A stretch of 64,000 bases of DNA. It comes from Alopecurus myosuroides. Lineage: Eukaryota; Streptophyta; Magnoliopsida; Poales; Poaceae. The translations under genes and the position numbers were made by a program. The notes under the pieces were generated by a model. That model searched no databases and was not told the origin of the DNA. It was given only the letters and a program-made list of their open reading frames with translations. The DNA is taken from assembly GCA_028641055.1 (NCBI GenBank), contig CM054057.1, positions 326,250,941 through 326,314,940 of the forward strand. Direction: 5' to 3'. This document shows, one piece after another, positions 11,121 to 24,316 of this stretch. The first letter of the stretch is position 1. Each line of letters opens with the position of its first letter.

Positions 11121-12828
11121 CTAAGTACAGAAGGAACGTAACTGTTGGATGCTCCAGGGTCTTTTGGTCTCGCCTAGTTCGTCATCTATCTTTCTCTTTC
11201 TTTTGTGATTCGGCCTTTCGGGATCATCTTCCGTGTCTTGAATATCTACAAGATAGTATGATCCATTTTTCATAGCTTTGCTGATGACGAATGGTCCTTC
11301 CCAAACTAGAGCCAATTTGTGCTTTCTTTGTTGTACCAATCTTAGCACTAGGTCACCTTCTTTAAAAGAACGATGCCTGATTTTTCGACTATGGTAACGT
11401 CGTAAACCTTGCTGATAAATGACAGATCTTTGAAGCACAAGTTATCGTTCTTCTTCTAGGAGATCGACGGCATCCTGTCGTGCGCTTTCGGCATCCGAGT
11501 CATCGAAAGCCTGCACTCTTGGGCTATCATGGATCATGTCTGTTGGAAGGACTGCTTCTGCGCCGTAAACTAGGAAAAACGGGGTTTGCCCTGTTGACCT
11601 GTTTGGCGTCGTTCGAATACTCCAAAGCACGGAAGGTAACTCCTCCACCCATGCTCCAGCTGCTCTATGAAGAGGAGATTCAAGTCTTGGGCGTATTCCT
11701 TGCAGGATTGAACTATTCATTCTTTCAACCTGCCCATTGGATTGTGGGTGTGCCACACATGCAAGATCTAGGCGTATTCCCGTTTGTCGGCAATATTTCG
11801 CCAATTCTCCGATAGAGAAATTTGTCCCGTTGTTGGTTATTATGTTGTGCGGAACGCCGTATCTCATGATTGTCGATGATGAAATTTTTGGTTGTTACAC
11901 CGTCAAGCTTTTTGATGGGTTTCGCCTCCACCCACTTGGTATACTTATCTACTAGAACGAGTAGATGTGTAAGTCCGCCTCTTGCAGTTTTGAATGGTCC
12001 CATCATATCTAGCCCCCAGACCACAAATGGCCATGTAATAGGGATAGTTTTGAGTGCTTGGGCTGGCATATTCGTCTGCTTGGCGTAATACTGGCATCCG
12101 GCACATGTATTAGCTATGTGTTCGACATCTGTCTTGGTTGTTAGCCAGAAAAATCCTGCATGGAATGCTTTCTTAACTATGCTTTTTGATTGAGCATGAT
12201 GTCCGCAATCTCCAGCATGGATTTCTTGCAGAATTTCTCGGCCTTCTTCCGGTGAAATACATCGTAGAAAAATTCCGGTAGTGCTGCGCTTATACAGGCA
12301 ACCATCGATTATCGTGTATCCTTTGCATCGACATTTTATTTGTCTTTGCAAGACCTCGTATGCTCCATCCGGGTACTTCTGATCTACTAAGAAGTTTAGA
12401 TATGGAATTGTCCAATCCGGGTTAACGAGCAAGACTTCGATTGATTCGGAAACGAGAGGATAGTTGACATCTCCACCTTTTATGGATGGTTGGTGCAAAT
12501 GTTGGAAAAATACACCTGGTGGTAGGGTTTTCACTCTTTCCGAGCCCATGCGGTATAATGCATCCGCGTTCCAATTTTCTTCCCTTTTGACATGAAGTAC
12601 TTCAATTCCCAGGAAGCAAATTGCAAACTCGTTCACCGTTCTTCGATATTCGGCCATGATGGGGCTTTTGGCGTCCCATGTTTGGTTGAGCTGATGTTGT
12701 ACCAAATCTGAGTCACCATAGCATAAGATGCGTTTGACACCTATTTATTTTGCAATGTGCAAGCCATGAAGCAGAACCTCTTATTCTGCCACATTATTGC
12801 TGGTGTTGAAGTGTATTTGTAATACGTA
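11121..12828 (-). pseudogene. RNase H end plus integrase of the Tat element
   Basis: From 12828 downward the frame continues RNase H (LQIHFNTSNNVAE, then a TAA where a Tyr codon is expected). An integrase follows, with an HHCC-type zinc region (ANTCAGCQYYAKQ) and the first catalytic Asp in WGLDMMGPF. A frame change follows near 11870. The second catalytic site reads ITNNGTNF, where the family has Asp before NGT, so the catalytic Asp appears to be Asn. The third residue is kept in NGQVERMN. The C-terminal frame (11121-11438) is offset again and carries the GDLVLR core typical of a Gypsy integrase C-terminus. The enzyme would insert cDNA into chromosomes, but this copy is inactive. Confidence 0.9.
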
Positions 12829-12857
12829 CTAGATGACCCGTTGCGCCACTGGCGCAA
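12829..12857 (-). other. Helitron 3' terminus: hairpin and CTAG
   Basis: TTGCGCCACTGGCGCAA (12841-12857) is a perfect 7-bp stem with a 3-base loop. Read on the minus strand it is followed by CGGGTCAT and the terminal CTAG, then the host T. Hairpin, short spacer and CTRR are the replication-termination signal of Helitrons. Confidence 0.78.
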
Positions 12858-15277
12858 ATAACGGAATTTTGCTGGTATTTTTTACATAAGATAATTATAA
12901 TGAAAAACTTAATTGTTATATTAGATATTTAGAAATTTAAATTGAGCACGGCAGAGGTAGACTTAATTGTATTTATGTTTTCTCTCTGCTTTAATTTAGC
13001 TAAGGAGTAGAAGATCAAAGTCAATAAATTTGTTTTGGCATCTACCAAGATTTTTTTTTAAGAAAAGAAGTATACGTTAGTCCACTGATTCTTATGGATG
13101 TCTATTTTATTTAGGTAGCCAAAAACACATGCGTTGCTACGGAAATGAAAAAATTATGCATCAACCATAAAATGTTCTTTTAGTGCACGACATGCAACTC
13201 AACATACACCCCTCTTACCAATATTTGATTGGGTCAGCCCATGTAATTTACATGATAGAAATACTTAAAAAATCATTATGCAAGCTTATTATCCTATGCT
13301 CAAATACTTAGTTAAGGACACCCATAACCGATGTAGTGACTGAAATAAAAAAAAGATCTCCATTTCTTGAAAGCACCAGTATTTTTCTCTATCTCATCTC
13401 AACTCAAAAAAAATGTGTAATTTGCACTAATAGAATTTTACAACTCACTGCTTCCAACACAAGTTTATCCTTCGATGATCTTCTGATCAGGATGAATCAC
13501 ACCTGCCTGTGAGCGTCTCCCATCACCCCCTTGCACATACATAAGTTCCTTATTGATATGTTATAAGGAACCTGATGCGAACAGTGAGATTTCCAAGAGG
13601 ATCCATCAAACTTGCACCACAACTACGAAGCATCACAGTAAGATGCGTATTGGAAATCGGTCAGAACAAAAATAACCATCAGCTACATACACCATTGATT
13701 AGTATGGTTATGACATTAAATTTCTTTGGAAAATAGGAGAAGAATGAGGTAACGCATGCAAATAAACTACAGGTAGAGTATAATGTCCAGAGAAAAAAGA
13801 CAGACCAATAACTGAGAATCGATTTTAGATACAAAGTAACCTGCACCGGCTATCAGCAACGACAACCACTGTTTATCAAATTTATTTTCTAATATTATAT
13901 CATATATGATCAGATCACAAGGTAGGCATGTGACTGAAGAAAAACAAAGTATTATACAGGGAGCATGTTATGTACAATAGATATCACAAACAATCATTCT
14001 ACAAACGGTCCACATTACTATACATGCCGGTAGCTATATGCACATATGTGTTAGATTTTCCATCTAACCTAGAATAAAGAAACTGCTTAGTTAAATGTTC
14101 TTTTCAGTGTAGTATTCAGGACCCAAATCAAATCAATGTACTGATTCCGAAAACAAATAAATTCAAATATATATGTTTTGGGGAGATGAGCACACCATCG
14201 AGGCTGCATGTACATTAAAAGATCTTCCGATGGTGTCAGACATTCAACAATCTTATAAACCTAACTCTTGATACTTGGTGTGTCCATGCGGACTGTTCTG
14301 CACTAATATTCTTCCTTCAGAACTCACCCAACTGGGCTTTCTCCTGGATCAAAGCGGATCAGCTTGGTCAGTCTGAAGCTAAATATCAATGCAGAACATG
14401 GAAATGGGAAGAGCAATTTCAGCAAACTATACCGACACATATGCCAGATGACGAAATTTGCATACATTGAATGAAAACTGCCCACTTCATCAGCGATAAA
14501 CTGACCAAATGGCAGAACTCACAGCTTTGGAGCGTGCGGCCAACTCACCAGTGGACTCGTAGCCGACAACCCGCTCCATCATGCCAATGAAGGAGAAAGA
14601 AGCTCCACAACCGCCGTCTGCCTTGACGCCCCGCCTCTCCGACAAAGCTTCAAGCCTGGCTCGTCCAGGTCGAATAGGCTCCTGTAGCTATTATGCACAA
14701 GGAAATAGTATAGTACGACGATATACGAATGGATAATTTGTATAACATGTGAAGCATGAACCTGTAAGGTAACGATTTAGTACATATTGCAGATATTTAT
14801 ATACTTGTAATATAGAACAGAAATCAACTTCACAAAAAATAGAGTTTGGTTGCATTTGAAAATTCAAAAATACAAATACAAAAATAGAGCTTGATTGCAT
14901 CTGAAAACAAAAAAAAAATACAAATACAAATGTCATCATCAACAAGTTTCAGTCTAGAAGCTAGAAGGGAAATGGAAACACTAATTTCTAAGCTTGTCGG
15001 CACAATCTGGTATAAACAAAATGTCAAACATCAAAATTCTGTTGGTGGAATTCACGTCGGAGTTGAACAATTTCATAATGGTATGAAAATAGGGAGCATC
15101 TCACAGGGTTAGGAACCAGGTGTGCATCAGCACATCGCCATGGGCAAGAAGTTTCACTAACTCAATTCTCAAGGTTAACAATAAGCAGAGATCTAAACAA
15201 ATCAGGTAGACAAGAACATTTTTCAAGATATAAGAGCAGTATACATAGAAAGACAAGTGGAGAATACTAATCATTAC

Positions 15278-15386
15278 CTTCATGTTCACAAACCCAATTC
15301 TCCCAAAAAGCTCCTCACATTGAAGAAGCATTTGGTATATATGCACCATAAATTGGGGCCTTTCAAAAATTCTGGCTGTCATGATT
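15278..15386 (-). pseudogene. Captured exon-like fragment in the Helitron (1)
   Basis: An open segment of about 36 codons is bordered by an acceptor-like ...CTGTTGAG and a donor AAG|GTAATG. It includes FERPQFMVHIYQMLLQCEEL. The composition looks like a helical, repeat-type protein exon, but I do not recognise the gene. Confidence 0.4.
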
Positions 15387-15672
15387 CTCAACAGATTAAG
15401 AGCAGAATTATGTATTCATAATATCAGACCTTAGTAACCTGATTCATCACTCACATTTAGGAAGACAGTAACTGTCGGCATCGAAAGGCATGTCCAAAGA
15501 GGATAAATCAGCGGCTTTTAACCATGTTTTTTTATACATTAGAGCCTCTGAACTGAACATGAACATGAACATAAGAAGTTCACATATTGACCAGTAAAAA
15601 ATTATCTTTCTGATAACGTGATATACTACAAATCCATGATAACTGTATTCATGCTAGTAAGTGTACAAACAC

Positions 15673-15805
15673 CTGGTGCTGGAGAGAAGAAGCTGATAGG
15701 CGCTGGAGGTTGTTGAACTTTGCGCGGCATGAAACATCACCGCTGCTATTGCAATACCACACTTGTGAGCACCAGAGATCAATGTCATTAACATAAGCGG
15801 AACCT
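15673..15805 (-). pseudogene. Captured exon-like fragment in the Helitron (2)
   Basis: The 133-bp segment has a pyrimidine-rich acceptor (TTTTGCAACAG) and a CAG|GTGTTT donor. The open frame includes VPLMLMTLISGAHKCGIAIA, which is hydrophobic and could be a membrane segment. Parent gene unknown. Confidence 0.4.
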
Positions 15806-16723
15806 CTGTTGCAAAAGAAGCAATGGTAAGTAATCTGTATCACTAATTTCAACTTCTTGTGCACGATGTGAATGTGACAGGGGAGCAGTTGTTGCCGTAC
15901 AAAATTCTGTCATATTTAGGCATAGGGCTATTTTCAGTGAGCAAGCCAAGATCTCCACCGTAACAATTAATAAATAGGCGGTATTTGTGATTCGGAAACG
16001 GTAGAACTTTTTAGTTTCTACTTCACAAGAGATTAAAAACTGATAAATGCATAAGCAGTAGTCTTTTTTTTTCGAATGCACAAGATATAGTCGACTATTG
16101 ACTGGACACAACAGCCGCTACCTCCACAAAAAGGATGTGTAGCAGTAGTAGCTCCAACAACAATGAGAAACTATTCTGGCAGTTACTCCTGGAGTCCTAG
16201 TTATATCCGATTATACCGAGCGGCCATCCGGTTATACTGATCAAACCTTTTAAGTACTCATATTTTCCATACTACTAAGCGGGGGCACCTGAGCAAGTAT
16301 TCTGAAGGTTTTAGAACACTGGTTTGCCCAACGAACATTAAATTAGCTTATACACTACATGACTAACAAAATTCCAAGGAAACTTCTGAATGCAATTTGC
16401 GGTATACCTAATCTGCAGTTTTGGCTAATGAGATTAAACCTTGTATGACATAATTGGCACAGTGGTGAGTATTCTTGTCACCACTTGTATAAGCATATTG
16501 CTGCAAAGATCCTCGGGAGCAACATGTATAATTACCTGCAGACCATTTTCATCAAGTGAGTATTCTTACACATACAAAATTGTAAAGAGAGGGGCAAGGA
16601 CCAGAAGATCCCATGGTAGTTGATCTAGTATGAAAGATATGAGCTGAATGCCAGCGAGAAACAAGAGAACTAAATAAAATACCTCCAAGAGATGACTATA
16701 AGCAGTATCTTCAAGTAAAGAAG

Positions 16724-16844
16724 CTATTTTATTATCTTTTCACTGTAATATTTCTTCTGAGCATTCTCATCCTCATTGTAACCAAGAAAAATAGATACAA
16801 TGTGATACAACTCTTGATCACCAGGAGCTAGTAATTTCAACAGT
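16724..16844 (-). pseudogene. Captured exon-like fragment in the Helitron (3)
   Basis: After an acceptor CCTTTTGCAG, a frame of about 39 codons runs to a TAG. It includes LLKLLAPGDQELYHIVSIFL and a charged tail ending SEKIIK. It may be a true last exon or read into an intron. Parent gene unknown. Confidence 0.35.
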
Positions 16845-19800
16845 CTGCAAAAGGATATGTAGACATCGCTAATAAGAAAAAAAAAACCTCTATGAATTGC
16901 TAATAACCAGCTCTTCTCACCTAGTAACATGACCGCTGAGCAGGCTCGGAGCAGCTAGCAAGCAGGACCCCTGGACGAGCAGGTAAGAGGCGTCGCAAGG
17001 AGCGAGCACGCAAGCTGTGGCCAGGGCTTTGGGAGGATAGAGAGATGTTGAGGAGGTACCAGGGGACGATCAGGGCGTCGAGATACACCACCCACAGGCT
17101 ATACCATTTTTATAATACTACCTCATTGCAGTGCCTTTTCCGAAGCTCGTTGGCTGCTGTAGCATGATGAGAGGGCATCTACATCTGAGAAAACCTAGAT
17201 ATCAGGTGTCATACAAAACCTGGATATCAGGTGTCATACAATCATTCAGAGAGTGGGATAATCGATGGGGAGGACAAATACCTGCAGCAACCATAGACAG
17301 TACGAAACACCAACGTTGACCACTGCCGCCGGTGGTGTAAAATCCATATGAAGAACCGCCGTCTTTGAAAGATCGAGGGAAGCTCACCTTCCCGTCTTTG
17401 AAATCTCTATAGGGAGTAGAAATTACGAAAAAAGAATTATAGGAGTAGATAGTACATCAGTGATATTGGCTACTACTAAAGTTTCATTCATCATATGCGG
17501 CAAAATTTCATCATTAGACTGTCATACAAGAGATTAAACTGAAGTAAAGGTAGTAGGTAGATGATAGAACCAGCATAAAATGGAGATTAGGACCTTTAAT
17601 GTAGAGAAGCGAACAAGTTGAAACCGACAACAGAGTGAAAACAATCCAAATATTGCAAGTGTCTCTTATCAGGATGGGAAAAGTGGTAACTTGTTAAAAG
17701 ATTACACTGAGAAAAGATCAAGAGGACAGGAGCTGGGAGTCCTGTATTGTCAAGCACATCCAGCAAAACACAAAATGTTAAAAAATACAAAAGAAAGACC
17801 AAAAAAATATCTTTGTTTTACAATATCAGAGAAGAGCATAAATTCACATCTGACACAAGCTGAATATTCAAGTGTGGTAGTTCATTTAGAACGAAAAATA
17901 GCAGAGCAAAAAGGCAGGTCACTTCCATCATTTATTGTAGGTTCTTTAAATAGTCATGTTGCTTAGCGAGCTATCTAAGAATCAAGCGCAACCTCCTCCT
18001 TGTCGAGAAGGGGATGGAGACATCAGGGTAGTGGCTAGGGACAAGATGGCGATGGGCCAAGCTCATGCGCCTCCGATTCAACCACCCACGTCTCTCGCTG
18101 CAACGTCGCGCCAGCGCCCCGCGGGGTTGTGCGAGGAGGAGGCCTTCTCCAATATTTGTGATGATTCCTTTTAGAGGGCATGGTGAGGTCAATCATGTCT
18201 CTCCTTAATGCCCCTACCACAAAATCTGTAGAATGAAGCACATTGCAATGAGACATAGATAGTCTCTAAAGAAATTCACCTGAATTAAGGAAGCAAACAA
18301 CATTGGTACTACTCTCACCTCCTTTGCCTCGAGAAGATCCAGTCTCTGGTTCCATCAGGGTTAAGCGCACCAGCATGCCTAAATAGGTACGAACACATTA
18401 ATGGATTAAGAGTTATCACCCGCAACAACTTCACCAGAATTCACATCCAACCACAATGAAGAATACAAATAAACTGCAAGAAGAAAGTACAGAAAGTTAG
18501 CTGTCAGGTTGAACAGCAGAAATGCAGATAATGAATCGCCACTTTATAATAAACAAAATAAAGCGCTATTGAGAAATGACGACAAAATTTGAAGTGCTAA
18601 AAATTCCATGTTACTATATACTATATATAGTAAATCAATGTTCCTTAATTATTCTCTAAGGAAACAGTAAACTATAGGGGTTGTCACGGTATAATTACAA
18701 CATTAATTCTTGAAGGGATAAGAGAATTACATATAATTAACAGGTGAATAGGCATGTACATCAGAGAAAAAAATCAAGCATATTCGATATCAGAGGACAG
18801 AAGCCTAAAAAAATATATGCAAGATATATCTAAAACGCAAACTGTATTAGAACGACAATAACCCAATACGATACATGCTAAAAAAAATATAGACCTCGCT
18901 CACCGTTAGTTGTATATATTTTCTTACTGGGATATATTTAAAGCAGAACACCGGCATATCTGTACAAAGAAATGCAGTGACCAATTGTGATGTGCATTCT
19001 ACAGCAGAACATACAAGAACTGTCAACACGAAGCTAAGAAATTGAGAAGATAATCACCAGACCAGAAGGCATGCAAATGGTTTTGAACACAAACAGCGGA
19101 TAGTGTTTTTCATGACTACCCAGAAATCTTCAACCCAACTGATTTATACACATTAACTAAGATAGGCACGAGTACTTATGCACAACAATCCTGTAATGAG
19201 TGCAACTCAAGAGACATCATTTATCATAGAATTGCTCATAGCTGTAAAACAAGAACGGCCATCTCCCATCCCTTGAACTAACATCATTCCTAGCAATTTT
19301 TATTTTATTTTGTAGTAACCAGTTGAAACCATTCATGTGATAAAGATTTCCATTGCTAAATAAATACCCACACGTTTGGCTCCCATCGAATCTATGTTCT
19401 CATCCCGCATGAGCAATATCGAATTTATATTAACTTGAAAACAACAACATATCATGTAACTGGTAAAGCAGAAATACACAAAACAGACGACAGACCAATT
19501 ATTTGATGTTTAGTTTCTGAACCAATATTCTCAGGCTTCCGTCATGCCCAGTAACCTTATTAATAGAAAATTATATATATCTGAAAACCATATGCACCAC
19601 ATGCACTGCATAATTAATAGAGAGTAAATTTAAGCTTCCATTTAAAATCTCTATGGAACATATATTTATGTGCCTGAAAGTATAAGATGGCCTCTGATAA
19701 TGGCGAATAAAGCGTGAGAAATCGAGCACGTGTCACTTGCACATATATTACAAACCCACGTCTGTTTTGAGACCAGGAGAAGAGGGCAAGAAAGATGGGG

Positions 19801-20639
19801 AGAAACTCACCTTAGTCTCATCAAGGTTCGTTGCGCCCACTGCCGAACACACTGGTGCAACTTCTTGGCCTCGCTCATAGACTGGACGCGCACGCAGGTC
19901 GGCGCCCATCTGGCTACAACTCTTGCTCAGCTCTGCCCGCCACCGAGCGGCAACGCCGAGCCTCAGCCTGTCCAATTTGGCGTTTGAGCAGGGATGCCGT
20001 GCGCCTCCTAAGAAAGAGCAAAGTCGCAGAGTCGTGGCGCCATATTACACGTACTGCATGACCTATGAAATTGAAACAAATTAATTTACTGAGAAACATG
20101 GGCTTGCATCTGCAAGAGCAAATTCAATTAGAAAATTGAACCTAAAGTTGCATAGTTTATTATTTGTATAAAGAACATTTCATCATTTATATAGCTTCCA
20201 TTAGCCTCTTTTAAAGGACAGATTTAAAAACTATGCACAGAAATATCAGTCTTAGTAATAAGAAGCGTAACCTAGGATCAAAAAGAAAGGAGAAAAGCAG
20301 AAAGTAATTTGTTAGATCAAGATGAATCCATAGAGAGAAGAAAAATGTTCATTACCTGCCGCTGCTACTACTAAGCTCTGCAATGAGGAAGAACAGCTCA
20401 GCTTGGGGACGCCAATTGGTACAGGAGTGATGCCCCTCAGATGAGGACGGCCGCTGACCTTGCGTGCTTCTCCCGCCGTTGTGCCGACTTCACCTCCGGC
20501 CCCAAGACCTGACCAATAATAACAAAATGAACCAACTCAAAATTGGGGGCTGCACCTGAGAGAGTAGCTGAGGATGTGAGGTAGACGACACCACCACAAT
20601 GACCTCTGGATATTCCTTGCCAAAAAAAACAAACAGCCT

Positions 20640-21200
20640 ACAGAAAGAGAGGGCTTTACCACACTCTGGTACCACACGAGCAGGACAGCACGAGGAAGGA
20701 TCAATCCTGCCAAGTATCCAAGACTGCCTGCAGAAGGGAAAAGAAAGCACATCAGACACGAGAGCAGGGAAAAAAAACTCTTGCTAGGCACCACCTAAAA
20801 CCAGACGCACACAAAGGAACCCGCTTTCTATATAGCAGTAGCATCATATGTACACCAGGAGAAAGGAACCAACCCTTAGCGCTACGAGCAAGACATAACG
20901 GGGAAGGGTCAACACTGGCAAATACCCAAGGCTGCCTGCGGAAGAAAAAAAGTAAGCACATCAAACACGAGAGCAAGGGGAAAAAACCTCTTGCTAGGCA
21001 CCACCTAAAACCAGACCCAAGCAAGTTCAATTATAGCGACAACCATAGTTCAAGAAACAAGCCAGCACCTTGAGATGGACAGGGAGGACAGCAACGCAAA
21101 GGGCAAATCCTGCCAAATATCCAAGCTTTCCTGTAAAAGGGAAAACAGGTAATAAGAGACGAGAGCAGAACAGTCTAAAATCTCTTGATAGGACCTAAAT
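20640..21200 (-). repeat. Three tandem exon-plus-intron units in the Helitron
   Basis: Three related segments start after a CAG acceptor at 21130, 20935 and 20727 (minus strand), about 195 and 208 bases apart. Each reads G(S/K)LGYL followed by a short hydrophobic stretch, for example GSLGYLAGLILPRAVLLV in the lowest unit. The upstream intron-like parts also match (CTCTTGCTAGGCACCACC at about 20779 and 20989 on the plus strand, a weaker match near 21177). This is a tandem duplication of an exon with part of its intron, already diverged between copies. Confidence 0.65.
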
Positions 21201-21280
21201 ACAGAGGAAAATAACAGGAGCCAAATGACCACCAACTGCGAACCTACCCAAATGAACTCAGTTTCTGAACCTAGACTAAC

Positions 21281-21390
21281 CTTTGCACTCTCAACTTCCT
21301 GCCCAAAGCGAGCGTAAACTAATCCACAGGCCGAAATCGACCCAAATGCAAGCAAAATAACTAACCCAATCCAAAAGAACTCAGTTTCTT
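21281..21390 (-). pseudogene. Captured membrane-segment exon in the Helitron
   Basis: The 110-bp segment has acceptor CTTTTACAG and donor AAAG|GTTAGT. It encodes FFWIGLVILLAFGSISACGL, a plausible membrane helix, then a charged end. It lies just upstream of the triplicated GxLGYL exons and probably comes from the same membrane-protein gene. I cannot name the family. Confidence 0.45.
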
Positions 21391-22046
21391 CTGTAAAAGG
21401 AAAAATTACAAAACCAACCCAACCCAAAAGAACTCAGTTTCTATTATCGAGGATACTTTATACACATGAATCACAAAGGAAAATGGAAAATATATTGCCC
21501 CTTACTACAAATGTCAATTCAAAGGCAAAAAATGAAGTAAATATTAGGATCTTGATAATAACAGGAGTGAAACTATCTATAAGCACACAAAAAAGTTGGG
21601 TACTAATGCAGGAACTGTTCTTCAACTTGTGAAATCAGTCAAGCTAAAAAATACAAACTACATGAACGTAAATTCTTACCATATGGAAGGTCCTGGTTCA
21701 ATTGAGTAGCTCCAATAGTGGAGGGGTTGAGAGGGCTCACCTCAGAGCAACCAAACGGGTGTTTTGATCCGAAAGCCAAACTACAACCAAAACACAACTT
21801 ATCACAACCCATAGGCATCTGAAGATCAATTGTGGTTAAATACCAATGGTCAGCTGCAATCCACCATTGCAAATGTATTACCTGGATACAGAAATTCCAA
21901 TCTTGTTCAGTTTAGAGGGGAAGCATCTATTGCCAGAAAATCAACCACCAACATTCTAAGAAAACAAATACAATCAGTAAAGCAATAAATTCTAATTCCA
22001 AACCCAGTTAGTAATATAAAAAGTTACACGATTGCTTAATACTCAC

Positions 22047-22305
22047 CACAATCTCCTCTAGAGTGATATTTCTGAAACCTTTCTGAAGGGCTTGGTCTGG
22101 AGCATGAAGAATGCAGTGGATCTGGTCTCAAGCAGCATCGACATCCAATGGCACTGCAACAAACGAATAGAAAAGTTAAGGAGCATTCAGAATTGAATGG
22201 AAAAGAAGGAGCCTCTCACCTGAACGAAATTCATCGATGCACCAAGGCCATGATGCGAGCAGTGAAAGCCCGGTATCCTCACAATTAATCTTCGGCAATC
22301 CATGT
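22047..22305 (-). pseudogene. Two consecutive captured exons in the Helitron
   Basis: Exon 22220-22305 encodes HGLPKINCEDTGLSLLASWP and ends CAG|GTGAGA. Exon 22047-22153 begins after TTGTTGCAG and encodes VPLDVDAA, a TGA stop, then a segment with APDQALQKGFRNITLEEIV, ending GTG|GTGAGT. The two join in the same frame across a 66-bp intron. That is strong support for capture of a real, spliced gene. The stop shows it no longer codes. I do not recognise the parent. Confidence 0.55.
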
Positions 22306-22349
22306 CTATGCGTGTTGAAACAGAAAAAATGACATGAAAATTCATATTA

Positions 22350-22442
22350 ACGCCCATGTGTAGTTATGACACAGTTATCTAAATTTTAAGCTGCAAGATT
22401 ACGCCCATGTGTAGTTATGACACAGTTATCTAAATTTTAAGC
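22350..22442. repeat. 51-bp direct tandem duplication
   Basis: ACGCCCATGTGTAGTTATGA and the following bases to AATTTTAAGCT occur twice, starting at 22350 and 22401, with almost no differences. It is a recent local duplication inside the Helitron, in an AT-rich intron-like region. Confidence 0.9.
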
Positions 22443-23825
22443 TATAAACACAGCTGAGCAAAATGCATGTGATGCATAGAACGCCCGAGGCTCGTGGATA
22501 TTTTGATATAAATAATCAATCATATATATTTTTACTGAAATTAAATATCCACTAACAGATAAAATTAATTAAATTCACTTAAAAATAGAATTCTTCTGTA
22601 AATCTCATGAACGAGCATTCTAGGAAGCAATGGGACCTACAATAATATACTTCGTGATAGATCTAAAGATACTGATTTGATATTGTAAACGCTAATCCTA
22701 TTTTCTAAAACCTTGGTGTAATATAGTCAAGTTTGACTTTCCAGGAAAAACTATACCCCATATAATCAGAAACTAAGGGAGTATTTGTGAAGAATGCTAC
22801 TTGCTTATATGTTCCTAGTTCCAGCAAGATCATTGTGTGCAGATACTTAGTCTATTGGAATAAAATAAAATCATATGGCTCCTGGACTGCAAAAGCTGTT
22901 CAACGCGTTATTCCAGTCCCGTCTAGACATTTAGCAAATTCTTAGGTGGAAGCCTGCACAAGTGGCGGCCTTCCAGGTAATTTGGGGAACTCCATGGATC
23001 AGAGATTTATTATATTCAAGTGTTCGCTATTCAGCTAGCATGAGCAATAAATTTTAAATGACAGTTAGTATAATGGTTTAAACAGATAAACAAGATAAGC
23101 ATGAACTTGGATACTCTACATCTGCACTAAGTGATAGTAACAAAAATTAGCAATGTACCCAGAAGTGATAAACCATCCATGGCATGAACCAGAACTTGAA
23201 CCATCCAGTTATTCCTGATTGGAGAATGATTAGGGGCCATCCAATTGCCATGAACGCAAATACACATGCCAAACTTATCTTCACCCTAGGGAGTTCATTT
23301 GGTATGAATTTTTTAGATCAAAGTGCCACATCAACTTGATAAGTTACAGACAACAGAGATGTTATTGCCTGGAGGAATTAATGAGAAGTGATTCAGCAAA
23401 ATAGATGACCATCAGAACGTTTGAGGATATTGGAAAAGATAATACCAGTGAGCAATAGACATCCATGGCCTGATAGGACCGTAACCAAATATAATTGCCT
23501 TCCTTAGGAAAGAAGACGATTAAATTTCCTTTTGCCAAACAGGTTGCCATGCAGTATCTTCTACTAACCTGGATATTGCAAAAGGTAATAATTTGAATAA
23601 CCAAAGCAGAATGTAACCTGAGATGTTTATCTTTCAAGTAACAATATAGCTTTAACCCACAAGTAAAGAGACGATACAGCAAGAAAAAGGTAAGTTTGAA
23701 ACTGCTGAAATATGATTTGTTATGTATGCTACTAAGAATTTGTAATCCATATATAATTACGGATGGTGGCATTTGGCACGTGAAGTTCAACAATAAAAGG
23801 AAACGACCACCGACATCAAGTCAGG

Positions 23826-23910
23826 GTGCTGTGGAACCCCAATCAGGACATCCTCTGGTGCTCCACCCCCCTCGGCACTCTCGCCGTCGCCTCTCCATCC
23901 GCTTGCGGCG
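23826..23910 (+). pseudogene. Possible plus-strand exon fragment in the Helitron
   Basis: An open segment (LWNPNQDILWCSTPLGTLA) ends at GCGAG|GTCAGC, a plausible donor. It is opposite in sense to the other fragments and may come from a different captured gene. Only composition and one splice border support it. Confidence 0.25.
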
Positions 23911-24316
23911 AGGTCAGCCTTCGTTCACTTTCCTCTTCTCCCTCATCCCCATCCTCTTCTTTTGTTCTTCATCCTCCTCCTTTTCCTTCTTCATTCTCCC
24001 GCCACTCACTGGGCCAGATTGACGGCAAAGAAAACGGGAGCAGTCCGTGCCCTAGCATTCCTAGTACCTACTGAAGGAAGATCACTTTGATCTAATTAAT
24101 CACTTGTACTGCTACATCTAATCCTAGACAGTTTTATTCCATGCAACTCAACGCATTACCATATCAACGAGAACAGTTAGAGTCGTCTATCTTGCACCAC
24201 TGGAAAGTGCTAGTTCAACAAATGCAGATAAACACCTATGTGACATTATCACAAACAGAAGGCGGGCGCATAAACAAAGCAAGATAATTTCCCATGGTTA
24301 CAAAAAGGGTACTTAC

